Shown: positions 9,133 through 17,814 of the stretch, piece by piece
Layout of the letters: every line of letters begins with the position of its first letter
Position numbering within the stretch: the first letter of the stretch is position 1
Assembly: GCA_026702755.1 (NCBI GenBank)
Contig: JAPPBX010000079.1
Location: forward strand, 1-48,014
DNA from: Candidatus Poribacteria bacterium
GTDB lineage: Bacteria; Poribacteria; WGA-4E; WGA-3G
Direction: 5' to 3'
Length of the DNA: 48,014 bases
The notes under the pieces: generated by a model
What the model was told of the DNA's origin: nothing
Seen by the model: only the letters and a program-made list of their open reading frames with translations
The model's database searches: none
Position numbers and translations under genes: made by a program

Positions 9133-10293
9133 TTAGGGGGATACACTTTTCGCACAACGGAACCCGAGGGCACCGATACCGGCATAAGCGGGACTTGTCC
9201 CGTGGCGATTTGAGGCACGCAACCACTCAGGTTCACTGTTCCATCCGCCACCACGCAGGACGCGGAAATCTACAATGTTTTCAAAATTGTTGACGATCTC
9301 TTCAACGTTATTCGCACCTGCAGTGGGATTCCGATCGGGAGAGTTGGCATAGAAGTCGGCTTGGTATTCGTCAAGGCACCACTCCCACACGTTACCTGCG
9401 ATGTCATGCACACCGTAGTCGTTTGAAGGATATTCGCCGATAGGGGTTGTCTCGCCAAGATGTTTACCGTAGTTTGCTCTATTGAGATTAATGCCGTTGC
9501 CCCACGGGTATTGTTTTCTTTGTAATCCACCGCGTGCCGCTTTCTCCCATTCTGCTTCTGTCGGTAAACGCTTGTCTACCCAAACTGCGTAAGCCATCGC
9601 CGCGTACCAACTTACATAGCGAACGGGATGGTCCCGTTCTCCAAGCGGAAAGTTATTCCCATTCCAGTCTTGTAGGTAATTGGCATCGCGAAATTTTCCA
9701 TCGATGCGGTCTTTTTGCCACGCGGGGTTCGCAAGGAGAAAATCCTTAAATTCTCCGTTGGTTACCTCATTTGCGTCTATGTAAAACGCGTCGAGGTGAA
9801 CTTTGTGCACCGGCTGTTCGTCGTTATCAGCGTTCCCGTCGTTGCTGCCCATCTGGAATTCGCCTTCTGGGATCAAGACCATTCCCTCTGGAATAATAGG
9901 TTCGGGTTCCGGGATAATTTCCGGTTCGGGTTCGGGGGACAAATCAGTCGTTGCAGAGGTAGGTGTTGCGACGGTATAGGTAAGTGTTTGAACCCCATCC
10001 GTCCACGTAATTGTTAGTGCGAGTGGACCCGGTGTGAACGGACCGGAGATCGTAATCGTTGCACCTAATTGTTTTAAGACACCTACGTTCACTGACACGT
10101 TGCTGGGAACACCATCGAAAGTAACAGTAATAATTCCGTTGGCATTGATAGTACTTCCATTTGATGGTTCCGTACTCACCAGTGCGATTGCGTCAACCTC
10201 ATTATCTTCTTCACGCTGTCCGCAACTTACTATATGAACAACGAATAAACATATAAGTGCAAGACCGGACAGTTTAAATAAAATTCTCATCAA
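9133..10293 (-). CDS. FGE-sulfatase-like (SUMF1 family) lipoprotein
   Basis: A 386-residue protein with lipoprotein signal (LICLFVVHIVSCGQ). Residues about 40-115 are an Ig-like segment, followed by a proline/glutamate linker (PEPEPEIIPEPEP). From about residue 137 comes a formylglycine-generating-enzyme-type fold: GMVLIPEGEFQMGS, YIDANEVTNGEF, RLPTEAEWEKAARGG, GNVWEWCLDEY and LRGGGWNS. The C-terminal block lacks the cysteine pair used by true FGE near RGGS...C, so catalysis as a sulfatase activator is unlikely; many family members are non-catalytic or ligand-binding. It converges on the YWTD-repeat gene. Confidence 0.85.
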   Translation of the reverse strand: MMRILFKLSGLALICLFVVHIVSCGQREEDNEVDAIALVSTEPSNGSTINANGIITVTFDGVPSNVSVNVGVLKQLGATITISGPFTPGPLALTITWTDGVQTLTYTVATPTSATTDLSPEPEPEIIPEPEPIIPEGMVLIPEGEFQMGSNDGNADNDEQPVHKVHLDAFYIDANEVTNGEFKDFLLANPAWQKDRIDGKFRDANYLQDWNGNNFPLGERDHPVRYVSWYAAMAYAVWVDKRLPTEAEWEKAARGGLQRKQYPWGNGINLNRANYGKHLGETTPIGEYPSNDYGVHDIAGNVWEWCLDEYQADFYANSPDRNPTAGANNVEEIVNNFENIVDFRVLRGGGWNSEPEWLRASNRHGTSPAYAGIGALGFRCAKSVSP

Positions 10294-10323
10294 TTATTCC
10301 TTTGTACCAACGGATCCTCTTTC

Positions 10324-10346
10324 TGTAGGAGCGAGCTGTGCTCGCG
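10324..10346 (+). repeat. REP-like palindrome, copy 1
   Basis: A GTAGG head is followed by a perfect 6-bp stem, GCGAGC-TGT-GCTCGC. An identical 23-bp copy lies at 17691-17713. It sits upstream of the FGE-like gene. The layout (GTAG head, then palindrome) is that of REP elements mobilised by RAYT proteins, but no RAYT gene is in the window. Confidence 0.75.
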
Positions 10347-10382
10347 GTTCTTTACGTAGAGACAAGCCAGTTGTTCCCAACA

Positions 10383-11717
10383 TCAATAAACCTCCAAATA
10401 GTTGTCCGTTTCCCACTGGCTGATGCTCCAATGGTAGTTTCGCCATTCCTCGCGTTTGACCTGAATGTAGTAGTCCGCGTACTCGTTCCCAAGCGCGTTT
10501 TTGATGACTTCGTCTTCTTCAAGCGCGTCTACGGCTTCGCTGAGTGTCGTCGGCAAGGCACCAATACCCCGTTGCTGCAATTCATCTTCCGGGACCTCGT
10601 AAAGGTTGTCCTCGTTTTGCACGCCGGGATCCATCTGATTTTCGATGCCGTCTAATCCGGCTGCAAGCAGTACTGTCGCTGCGAGATAAGGATTCGCTGC
10701 ACCATCACTTAATCGATTTTCGATGCGTCCCGGTGCTGGGATTCGGATCATCTGCGTCCGATTGTTGGCACCGTAGGTGACGTAAACGGGTGCCCATGAT
10801 GAACCGGAACGCGGTGGTCTACGCACTAAACGTTTGTAGCTATTCACAAGCGGATTCGTGACCGCCGTGACCGCTTTCGCATGTTTTAGAACGCCACCTG
10901 TAAACCAGTAAGCAAGTTGGGATAAGCCGTTTTTATCGTTCTCATCAAGGAATAGGTTCGTCTGATTTGCCGTATCCCAGAGGCTCATGTGAAAATGTGC
11001 GCCGTTACCCGTCAGGTTGGTGAACGGCTTCGGCATGAATGTTGCCAGTAATCCTCGCTCCTCAGCGATCGTTTTAACCATCCACTTGAAAAAGGTATGC
11101 CGATCGGCTGTTGTGAGCGCGTCCGAATAGGTCCAGTTCGTCTCAAACTGACACGTCCCATCTTCGTGGTCGTTTGCGTAGGGTTCCCACTCCAATTCTT
11201 GCATATATTTAATGAGGGTTGTCATCATGTCAAGATTACGGTGCAACGCTCTTAGATCGTAACACGGTTTATCTAAAGTATCGAGTTTATCCCATGGTGT
11301 GTATTGCCCTGTCTCGTCCTGCTTCAAAAGCATGAATTCCGCCTCAATACCGACATTGAAGACGTAACCCATTTCCCTTGTTTTTTCTAATTGCTGTCGT
11401 AGAATTGTCCTCGGACAGTAGTGCCACGATTTACCTTCAACGAACATATCCCCCGCTACCCACGCTAAGTTTTTCCGCCATGGGACGATTGTCAATGAAT
11501 TAAAATCGGGGATGCTCGCCATCTCCGGATCGTGTGGGTATTGCCCTATCTCACCTGCGGCAAAACCGCCAAAACCCGCGCCCTCTTCTGCCATGTCCTC
11601 AAGATGTGTGGATGGGATAACCTTTCCTTTCGGGGTCCCGCTCATTTCTACAAAAGAGCAGAGAAAAAATTCAATCCCGTTTTCTTCGACGAAACGTTCT
11701 ACTTGGTCTATGGTCAT
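10383..11717 (-). CDS. glnT: Type III glutamine synthetase-like ligase
   Basis: A 444-residue GS-fold protein. The N-terminal beta-grasp (FFLCSFVEMSGTPKGKVIP) is followed by the catalytic domain, with GIEAEFMLL (metal-binding glutamates), DGTCQFETNW, NLTGNGAHFHMSLWD (metal and substrate loop) and RTQMIRIPAPGRIENR. The sequence style fits the GlnT/type III group, which also includes gamma-glutamylmethylamide synthetases, so the amine substrate (ammonia or methylamine) cannot be decided here. A GGAG site precedes the ATG by 8 bases. It is divergent from the next gene and not in an operon with other nitrogen genes. Confidence 0.88.
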   Translation of the reverse strand: MTIDQVERFVEENGIEFFLCSFVEMSGTPKGKVIPSTHLEDMAEEGAGFGGFAAGEIGQYPHDPEMASIPDFNSLTIVPWRKNLAWVAGDMFVEGKSWHYCPRTILRQQLEKTREMGYVFNVGIEAEFMLLKQDETGQYTPWDKLDTLDKPCYDLRALHRNLDMMTTLIKYMQELEWEPYANDHEDGTCQFETNWTYSDALTTADRHTFFKWMVKTIAEERGLLATFMPKPFTNLTGNGAHFHMSLWDTANQTNLFLDENDKNGLSQLAYWFTGGVLKHAKAVTAVTNPLVNSYKRLVRRPPRSGSSWAPVYVTYGANNRTQMIRIPAPGRIENRLSDGAANPYLAATVLLAAGLDGIENQMDPGVQNEDNLYEVPEDELQQRGIGALPTTLSEAVDALEEDEVIKNALGNEYADYYIQVKREEWRNYHWSISQWETDNYLEVY

Positions 11718-11827
11718 GAAATGTTCTCCAATCTAAAAATGCTAACGCCAAAATACAAAGACATGATAACATTATAACTGAAGTCCTGAAAATTTCAACG
11801 CCTAAGTTTGGGATGAAAGGAAAAACA

Positions 11828-13357
11828 ATGGAGTTCTTCTCTCGCTTCTATACAAAGTGTTCGCTTTTGATCGGTGTGTTAATTGTTATCTATCTGTTAC
11901 CGATTTGGTTGTTCCCCTATTTTCCGACGCAAGACGGTGTGAGTCACGTCTATAACTCCCAAATCCTAACAGAATACAGCAACCCCGAATATGAATTTCG
12001 TGATTATTACGAGATTAACTGGTATCCTTTTCCAAACTGGCTCTCGCATTTTTCGTTGGCGATGTTAATGTTCGTCTTTCCGCCGCTTATCTCCGAGAAA
12101 ATCTTTCTGAGTCTCTATGTTATCCTATTCCCGCTCGCAATCCACTATTTCCTTAACGCTGTCCAGCGCGGACGATATGCGCTCGTCATACTTAGTTTTA
12201 CCTTTATCTACAATTACCTCTTCCTCATGGGGTTCTACAATTTTGCTGTCAGTGTCCCTCTCTTTTTACTCGCACTCGGCTACTGGTGGAAACACAAGGA
12301 CGAGATGAACAGAAAACGGATCGTTCTACTCAATCTGCTCATCATTATCACCTATTTCGCACACCTCATCTCTTACGCCTTCATCTTGTTTTCTATCGCT
12401 TTGCTGGCACTGTTCCATTTCAGACGAGACTTCAAACGGATCCTCATTACAGGCTGCTATCTCCTACCCGCAGCCCTACTTCTTATTGCCTACCTTCCTA
12501 CTTCGGACCTATTGGCAGGCGAACCGCCTGAGTTTGGACTCGGACGGGTCGGAGAACTCTTTGTCAACTTGATCGGTATGCACGTGCTGGTCTCTTACAC
12601 CGAGGCTCCGAGTTGGCTTTCTGCTGCTGTATCTGCTTTTTTGATCTTTCTCAGTGTTGTAACAATCTGGCGAAACAGGAGGGAGATGGCAGCAGCGCAT
12701 ACTGGACAGAAAGCGTTTCTATGTCTTACTGGTGTGCTTTTCGGACTCTATTTTATCCTACCAAACTCTATCGGTCCGGGTGGTTGGGTCAATGATAGGA
12801 TTGCGATTTTAGCCACCCTCGTTTTATGTGCGTGGTTCCGTGGATTTGATAAGCAACAGTGGCAACGTGTATTCACGGCGGTCGTCACGTTTTTCGCACT
12901 CATTAATATCGTTTATGTTGGCGTTCTCTTCAGAAATCTCAACGCTGAGATAAGCGAGTTTAACGCTTTTGTGCAGCGTGTTGAGAAGAATAAGGTTATC
13001 CTCCCGCTTCACTTCGATCCGAGGGGCAGTTCCGAACGCGTCGGTATCTTTGTCAATGCGGCGAATTACTACTGCCTTGACAACGGCTGCATCAACCTCG
13101 GTAACTATGAGATACAGTTTGACTATTTTCCGGTCCGATTCAACGCAGATTTTGAAACACCATTAGCAGAGAAAGAATGGGTGCAAGTTGTGCACTGGCA
13201 ACCGGAGAGGATTGATCTCTGCGATTACGCTGACAATGTGGATTATCTGTTGTTGTGGGATACTCCGGACGAATCTATCGTCGCTGATGCGATTGAGAGG
13301 TGTTATACCCTGATTGCATCTGAGGGGAAGTTGAAACTTTTTAAGGGTAAGCGATAA
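11828..13357 (+). CDS. Polytopic membrane protein, GT-C-like
   Basis: I prefer ATG 11828, 6 bases after AAAGGA, over the in-frame ATG at 11813. The product has 509 residues with about ten transmembrane helices and a soluble C-terminal part of about 120 residues. The first loop has FPTQDGVSHVYNSQ, resembling the acidic motif of the first periplasmic loop in GT-C glycosyltransferases. A glycosyltransferase acting on a lipid-linked sugar is a reasonable guess only; no donor or acceptor can be named. It stands alone on its strand. Confidence 0.65.
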   Translation: MEFFSRFYTKCSLLIGVLIVIYLLPIWLFPYFPTQDGVSHVYNSQILTEYSNPEYEFRDYYEINWYPFPNWLSHFSLAMLMFVFPPLISEKIFLSLYVILFPLAIHYFLNAVQRGRYALVILSFTFIYNYLFLMGFYNFAVSVPLFLLALGYWWKHKDEMNRKRIVLLNLLIIITYFAHLISYAFILFSIALLALFHFRRDFKRILITGCYLLPAALLLIAYLPTSDLLAGEPPEFGLGRVGELFVNLIGMHVLVSYTEAPSWLSAAVSAFLIFLSVVTIWRNRREMAAAHTGQKAFLCLTGVLFGLYFILPNSIGPGGWVNDRIAILATLVLCAWFRGFDKQQWQRVFTAVVTFFALINIVYVGVLFRNLNAEISEFNAFVQRVEKNKVILPLHFDPRGSSERVGIFVNAANYYCLDNGCINLGNYEIQFDYFPVRFNADFETPLAEKEWVQVVHWQPERIDLCDYADNVDYLLLWDTPDESIVADAIERCYTLIASEGKLKLFKGKR

Positions 13358-13366
13358 CACCACGGG

Positions 13367-13470
13367 GAATGGCTATCGGCTATCAGCCATCAGTGAAGCG
13401 TGTAGCAGTTTCATTCGTTTTCAAAACCCCCAGCGATCTCTGGCTGAGGGTTGATGACTGACGGCTATTC
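13367..13470. repeat. MITE-like inverted-repeat element A
   Basis: A 104-bp element whose ends are imperfect inverted repeats of about 27 bp. The left arm reads GAATGGCTATCGGCTATCAG; the right arm read in reverse starts GAATAGCCGTCAGTCATCAA. It lies between two convergent genes. Copies B-E share the 7-bp-unit arms. Confidence 0.7.
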
Positions 13471-13509
13471 TCGGTAGGGGGCGTACCCTCCGAATCGCGA
13501 CTTTTAACT

Positions 13510-14715
13510 TCAATATTGTCCCTTAAACGTGAGCGTCGCGATGGTGTGTGTATAGTTGAGAAAGTCAAGCAGTGGGTCTTCTTCATTGGTGCGGTTTCGG
13601 GTTATCTGGTAATCGGCGTTGAGTGTTAGATACGGATTAAATTGCCAGTTCACCTGCACATTCGCGCCTATCTGTGTATCCCGACGGTTTATTGGATTTT
13701 CTGGGATGTCTCCCGTTTCGTCGAGCGTCTGTCTGCCTTCAAACTGGACCCACAGTCTGGAGAGCCGGAGTCGCAACCAACGTCCGGTATCAAATCGATA
13801 AAAGGAACTCGCTGCGACCTCGGTGCTGACGAAGTTGAAGAAATCAACGTTGGAACGATTCAGGAATAGGTTAATCTCTTCCTGAAACATGAGTCCTTCT
13901 GTTGCTACTTGTATGAGTTTCGCTGAGCCGATATGTCGCCAGTCTTTTCGGCGTTCATTGTCGTCCAGTCCTGTCACACCTAAAATGAGATTGTTCAAAT
14001 TGGTTTGGTAGCTGCCATGCTCTATCCCGTATTCCAGTTTACCGAGTATCTGTTTGAGAAGTCCAAATTCCACGCGCGATGTCATCTTATGGCTGGTGGA
14101 ACCGATAAGCAGGAAATCCTCTCTACGCGTATTTTCATCGTCAAATCGGTGTAACCGCAGATTGTATTCTAACACGCGTCCAAAGCGGAGTCCGAGTTGC
14201 CGTTCGGTGTTGTTGTAGACATTCGAGGTGCGCACGAAACGTTGGAATCGATGTGAAGCCAAAAGTGGCGGTAGATTTGAGATGGGCTGAAAACTCAGTT
14301 CAGTTGAGAGGATGTCACTGAACGCGTCGAATTCGTTGAGTTTTCCCTCCGCACCGGTATAGTTTTCAACTTGGGGGACGTACTGCAGTTTGAGTCTAAG
14401 TTCATCGGTTACTGGTAAATCCCCGCTCAGGTCAACGCCAAAGCGGTTAATCATACCAGCAAGCTGTGGGTCTTCTTCTCCAGCGAGGCTGCTCGTATAC
14501 GGATCTACACTCAAACCGAGTTCAATATGATTATTGAATGTATTAGAGAAGTGGGCGTTAAGTGCGAGTTCTGCGGATTCTGTTTCAGACGTTTCAGACT
14601 TTCTTTCCAAGAGGTCTTGTCCGAATTCGGGTTGAAACTGCGCGGACACGCTACTTACACCCAGTTCTATAAAGATAAAGAAGCATGTCACCAAAGAGAT
14701 GGTTACTGTTTTCAT
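13510..14715 (-). CDS. Putative outer-membrane beta-barrel protein
   Basis: A 401-residue protein with signal peptide (cleavage near VSAQF). The rest is dominated by alternating polar/hydrophobic strands (LRLKLQYVPQVENY, YLTLNADYQITRNRT) with many Arg, Tyr and Phe residues and a C-terminal strand TIATLTFKGQY, all features of a large barrel. No family was recognised. It lies downstream of the duplicated small protein on the same strand, with a 63-base gap and no clear ribosome-binding site. Confidence 0.65.
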   Translation of the reverse strand: MKTVTISLVTCFFIFIELGVSSVSAQFQPEFGQDLLERKSETSETESAELALNAHFSNTFNNHIELGLSVDPYTSSLAGEEDPQLAGMINRFGVDLSGDLPVTDELRLKLQYVPQVENYTGAEGKLNEFDAFSDILSTELSFQPISNLPPLLASHRFQRFVRTSNVYNNTERQLGLRFGRVLEYNLRLHRFDDENTRREDFLLIGSTSHKMTSRVEFGLLKQILGKLEYGIEHGSYQTNLNNLILGVTGLDDNERRKDWRHIGSAKLIQVATEGLMFQEEINLFLNRSNVDFFNFVSTEVAASSFYRFDTGRWLRLRLSRLWVQFEGRQTLDETGDIPENPINRRDTQIGANVQVNWQFNPYLTLNADYQITRNRTNEEDPLLDFLNYTHTIATLTFKGQY

Positions 14716-14778
14716 TGTTTTTTGCAGATGTTGTTAGACGGGGTTGAATATGATTCAGACGGTGCCCCGGTTTGTCCT

Positions 14779-15270
14779 TTAATCGTTGTGTTTTTCCGTA
14801 CGCGTGTAGGTATCCTTAAGAATCATTCCGTTCTCAAGTTTGACCAGCCATGTATGCCGATTGACAGAACAGTCACCCGTTACCGGGTTACACTGTAAAA
14901 AGAAGCCGATCACTCCGGCGGGGGTAAGTTTCTCTGTCAGGATTTCTACTGCAAGTTCATAAAGTTCTATATCTGTCAGTTTTTGAACCTTTTTTGGTGG
15001 TAATTTTCTCTCTCCGGCAAGAACTGTCTTCGCGAGCATCTCGAATTTACGATCTGACTGACCGACCTCACGTGCGTTTTGAATCTTCTTGATTTCCTTG
15101 AGACCTGTTTCTCTATCGATTTTAGCGAGCCATTTATGCCGCTCAACCGTGTAATCGCCTGTACCCGGTTCGCACTGCCTGAGGAACCGAGATACTCCAG
15201 TCGGACCGAGTTTTTCCAAAAGTGTTTCAACACCGAGTTCAAAAAACTCAATATTCGTCATCTCCAGCAT
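14779..15270 (-). CDS. Internally duplicated small protein beside PIN gene
   Basis: I chose ATG 15270, which has AGGAG 8 bases upstream; this start lies 23 bases inside the end of the PIN gene. The 163-residue product consists of two copies of a unit of about 60 residues. Unit 1 has LGVETLLEKLGPTGVSRFLRQ and GDYTVERHKWL (split here only for brevity); unit 2 has ILTEKLTPAGVIGFFLQ and GDCSVNRHTWL. I recall single-copy relatives beside PIN-domain genes in cyanobacteria and similar bacteria, which suggests an antitoxin or accessory role. That is inference. Confidence 0.65.
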   Translation of the reverse strand: MLEMTNIEFFELGVETLLEKLGPTGVSRFLRQCEPGTGDYTVERHKWLAKIDRETGLKEIKKIQNAREVGQSDRKFEMLAKTVLAGERKLPPKKVQKLTDIELYELAVEILTEKLTPAGVIGFFLQCNPVTGDCSVNRHTWLVKLENGMILKDTYTRTEKHND

Positions 15271-15730
15271 TTCTAATCTCCTGTAACCAGGTATAGGGGT
15301 TTTCAACACGAACTTGAAGTAGTGCCCTGACGCGGTTACTTGTCCTGATCAGCCTGTCATCCGTTGTGAGGAAGACATCAGCCTGGCTACTTTCTGCACA
15401 GGCAAGGTGCAAGGCATCAAACCACTTAAATCCCAAGACTTCAAGTTCTTGGCCTCTTATATTTTCGGTCGCACCTATCGAAATGTTTTGATACGCGCGA
15501 TTCAACTGAATTCTCATGTAATCGCGTTGGATTTGGTTTGGAGTATTGTTGACCTCAAGGATCAAGACATCGCTCGTAATCCAGAAACATTGTTCTGTGA
15601 AACAGGACTTGAGAAGCGTCTGAATAGCTTCCGTTTCTCGGCGGATCCGAGTCTGCGTCTGATCATTAAACGGGCGACTTAAACAACACGTATCAAGATA
15701 AATTTTCCAGTTATAAAAAGGTGTTTTCAC
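15248..15730 (-). CDS. PIN-domain protein, probable VapC-like nuclease
   Basis: A 160-residue protein with the PIN pattern: YLDTCCLSRPF (D13), an early acidic residue in SDVLILEV (E59), FDALHLACA (D105) and TTDDRLI (D124). These are the usual metal ligands of VapC-type RNases. The start is a GTG. It lies 23 bases after thiG and overlaps the start of the duplicated small protein, so the two probably form a toxin-antitoxin-like pair with the toxin gene first. The RNA target is unknown. Confidence 0.82.
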   Translation of the reverse strand: MKTPFYNWKIYLDTCCLSRPFNDQTQTRIRRETEAIQTLLKSCFTEQCFWITSDVLILEVNNTPNQIQRDYMRIQLNRAYQNISIGATENIRGQELEVLGFKWFDALHLACAESSQADVFLTTDDRLIRTSNRVRALLQVRVENPYTWLQEIRNAGDDEY

Positions 15731-15753
15731 TCAGTTACTCTGATCTTTTGTCT

Positions 15754-16524
15754 TTATTCTATCATTCCAGCTTGTGGACTTGAGGCGGTCGCGTAGAGTT
15801 TCCGCGGTATCCGCCCTGCTAAAAACGCTGCTCTCCCTGCTTCGACCGCTTTTTTCATCGCCTCCGCCATCAGGACGGGGCGGTGTGCTTTCGCCACTGC
15901 TGTGTTGAGCAGGACGCCGTCGCACCCTAACTCCATCGCAATTGCTGCGTCTGAGGCAGTGCCGACACCAGCATCCACGATGAGCGGCACCTGTACAAGA
16001 TCGCGAATAATCTGAATATTATACGGATTCCGAATCCCCATCCCTGAGCCGATGGGTGCACCCAAAGGCATTACGGCGGCGCACCCAATGTCTTCTAATT
16101 TCTTGCATGTAATCGGATCGTCGTTGCAATATGGAAGCACCGTGAAGCCGTCTTTCACAAGCGTTTCTGCTGCACTGAGGAGCTGCTCCACATCCGGGAA
16201 CAGCGTCTCTTCATCACCGATAACTTCAACTTTGATGAGCGATGTCTCAAGTGCTTCTCGCGCGAGGTTCGCTGTTAGAATTGCGTCCTTTGCTGTGAAA
16301 CAGCCAGCGGTATTAGGGAGGATCGTCATACCGCGTTCACGGAGGAGTGCGAACAGGTTCTCTCCAGATGAATCTGTGAATTTCACACGACGCATCGACA
16401 CCGTCGCGATTTCGGCACCGCTCGCGGTAATGGCTTCCGTCATTATATGGAAGTTCGGATACCCTGCTGTCCCAATAAGCAGCCGTGATGCATAAATTTG
16501 GTCTGCGATTTTGAATTCTTTCAT
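15754..16524 (-). CDS. thiG: Thiazole synthase ThiG
   Basis: A 256-residue protein of the usual family length. It makes the thiazole phosphate of thiamine from deoxyxylulose 5-phosphate, dehydroglycine and ThiS-thiocarboxylate sulfur, in the cytoplasm. The Schiff-base lysine lies in LIKVEVIGD (K98). Other family blocks are [31 protein letters not shown] and [12 protein letters not shown]. Its partners thiS and thiO are about 3 kb upstream on the same strand, separated by a HEPN/MNT pair and a divergent decarboxylase. MITE-like element B sits just before its ATG; the ribosome-binding site is weak. Confidence 0.95.
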   Translation of the reverse strand: MKEFKIADQIYASRLLIGTAGYPNFHIMTEAITASGAEIATVSMRRVKFTDSSGENLFALLRERGMTILPNTAGCFTAKDAILTANLAREALETSLIKVEVIGDEETLFPDVEQLLSAAETLVKDGFTVLPYCNDDPITCKKLEDIGCAAVMPLGAPIGSGMGIRNPYNIQIIRDLVQVPLIVDAGVGTASDAAIAMELGCDGVLLNTAVAKAHRPVLMAEAMKKAVEAGRAAFLAGRIPRKLYATASSPQAGMIE

Positions 16525-16544
16525 TTTGGGCTTCTTTTTACTTT

Positions 16545-16648
16545 AATGGTTGTCTGGTGGTCAACTATCAACCGTCCGTTACAAGAAGTTTTGATTCACC
16601 AAACCCCCTCTTGACTGACTGCTGATTGCTGACGACTGACGGCTATTC
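16545..16648. repeat. MITE-like inverted-repeat element B
   Basis: About 104 bp between the MNT gene and thiG. The left arm AATGGTTGTCTGGTGGTCAA mirrors a right arm that reads AATAGCCGTCAGTCGTCAGC in reverse. It is the same length and arm type as element A. Confidence 0.65.
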
Positions 16649-16954
16649 TTATTTTTTATACAGTGCTACGCCAACACGCTTAATTTGCTCAATCATTTCG
16701 GGGTTACGGATATTCTTAAAGATAGACAGATCAATGGTATAAGGCAGCAGCTGGTCGTCCAGATCGTTTGCGATCCGAGAGAGGATTGTATGTGTCAGTT
16801 CAGTGCTGCCGCGAAGCGTCAGGTCAATGTCGGATCCGTTTTTGTAGTCACCTCTGGCGCGGGACCCGTACAACACGGCTTCCTCTACTTGTGGATATCG
16901 GACAAAGACATCACGAATTTTCTGAAGGGTCTGATCGGACAAACCGTATTGCAT
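16649..16954 (-). CDS. mntA: MNT-family nucleotidyltransferase, probable antitoxin
   Basis: A small protein of about 100 residues with the minimal nucleotidyltransferase motif GSRARGDYKNGSDIDL and a third aspartate in YTIDL. ATG 16954 has GGAG 9 bases upstream; a TTG at 16960 overlapping the upstream stop is possible. In type VII toxin-antitoxin systems such enzymes AMPylate and silence the HEPN toxin encoded next door. That pairing is visible here. I assign the symbol by family, not by experiment. Confidence 0.85.
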   Translation of the reverse strand: MQYGLSDQTLQKIRDVFVRYPQVEEAVLYGSRARGDYKNGSDIDLTLRGSTELTHTILSRIANDLDDQLLPYTIDLSIFKNIRNPEMIEQIKRVGVALYKK

Positions 16955-16956
16955 TT

Positions 16957-17400
16957 TCAAGAGCTCCGTCCCTCTTTCAGTTGCTGCAACCGGACGAGTA
17001 ATCTCTCAAATTCGGTGAAATAGGTAGTGCAGATAGCAGCAACAACTTGGGCTGCGGTTTCCTCATCATAGGTATGCGACGTTAGATTACGTTTGTCAAC
17101 CATGTCCATCCAGACTTCTCCATTTTCGATCAACCCATTCCTAAAAGCGGCACGGGTTGTGTCGCGTGAACCGTACAAGTTCATTGCCCCTTGCGCCTCA
17201 AGGAAGTCCTTCAGAGTTTTCCAAGCCAGTTCGTGTGTGTATTCAAAACCTTGTATTAATCCTTGTGCTTCTAAATCTGAGAGTTCCCGTTGTTCCGCAA
17301 GTCTGACAGCCGCCTTTAATCGATTGAAAGCCCTTCCAAAACTATTTGCGCGTTGAATCCAACGAACCTCTTGGCTTTTCATAGTGCTTTGCCTACACAT
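16957..17400 (-). CDS. hepT: HEPN-family (HI0074-like) toxin or NTase-binding protein
   Basis: A 147-residue helical protein related to HI0074. The C-terminal half has RNLTSHTY, the HEPN RNase motif R-x4-H-x-Y (R104, H109, Y111), with the tyrosine that MNT partners AMPylate. GGAG lies 4 bases before the ATG. It ends directly at the start of the MNT gene (TCTTGA junction), so the two are translationally coupled. A good promoter is visible upstream. The target RNA is unknown. Confidence 0.85.
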   Translation of the reverse strand: MCRQSTMKSQEVRWIQRANSFGRAFNRLKAAVRLAEQRELSDLEAQGLIQGFEYTHELAWKTLKDFLEAQGAMNLYGSRDTTRAAFRNGLIENGEVWMDMVDKRNLTSHTYDEETAAQVVAAICTTYFTEFERLLVRLQQLKEGRSS

Positions 17401-17423
17401 CTATCTCCATGTATTTTACAATT

Positions 17424-17453
17424 AGTATAGCAGCGTCAAAGTTTCTTTATCAA
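17424..17453 (-). promoter_or_regulatory. Sigma70-type promoter for HEPN/MNT
   Basis: On the minus strand TTGATA, an 18-bp spacer and TATACT, each one base from consensus, lie about 25 bases before the HEPN start. Confidence 0.6.
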
Positions 17454-17690
17454 GTGGTTTTTCATCGTGGGATTTACAATGATTTGGACATTGTGCGGCA
17501 GCGTGGTTACATACCGGGCCCGACTTCCTACGTAAATTGGCGAAAATGCCAAAAACTGAATGACCTTAGTGAAGGAGTGGATTTTGTTTACGGCGGATGG
17601 ATATAAGGTTAGGGGTCAGTGGCAGCACTCAGTACTTGCAGGGTTATTTAGTTCTCCCATAAGAACAAACGCTAAGTCGTGATATGTCCC
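17454..17690. other. Intergenic stretch without clear gene
   Basis: Between the HEPN promoter and the REP-like copy I see no supported gene. An open frame of 66 codons (17409-17606, plus) ends here but overlaps the promoter and has no ribosome-binding site; it may be a decayed coding fragment. Confidence 0.4.
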
Positions 17691-17713
17691 TGTAGGAGCG
17701 AGCTGTGCTCGCG
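17691..17713 (+). repeat. REP-like palindrome, copy 2
   Basis: Identical over 23 bp to the copy at 10324-10346: GTAGG head and GCGAGC-TGT-GCTCGC stem. It lies 22 bases upstream of the decarboxylase -35 box. Confidence 0.75.
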
Positions 17714-17734
17714 ATCTTCCGCTTGAGTTATTAC

Positions 17735-17763
17735 TTGATTTCTGAGGGAAAGTAGCGTATAAT
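17735..17763 (+). promoter_or_regulatory. Sigma70-type promoter for decarboxylase
   Basis: TTGATT, a 17-bp spacer and a perfect TATAAT. Transcription would start near 17770, which excludes the GTG at 17770 as a start codon and supports the GTG at 17815. Confidence 0.7.
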
Positions 17764-17814
17764 TCAATCGTGCCAATGCAATCCTTAAATACTGATAATG
17801 GAGAGAGAAAAAAC

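Noticed and set aside
17409-17606. 66-codon plus-strand frame after the HEPN gene
   Set aside because: It overlaps the HEPN/MNT promoter, has no ribosome-binding site and resembles no family I know. It may be a decayed fragment.
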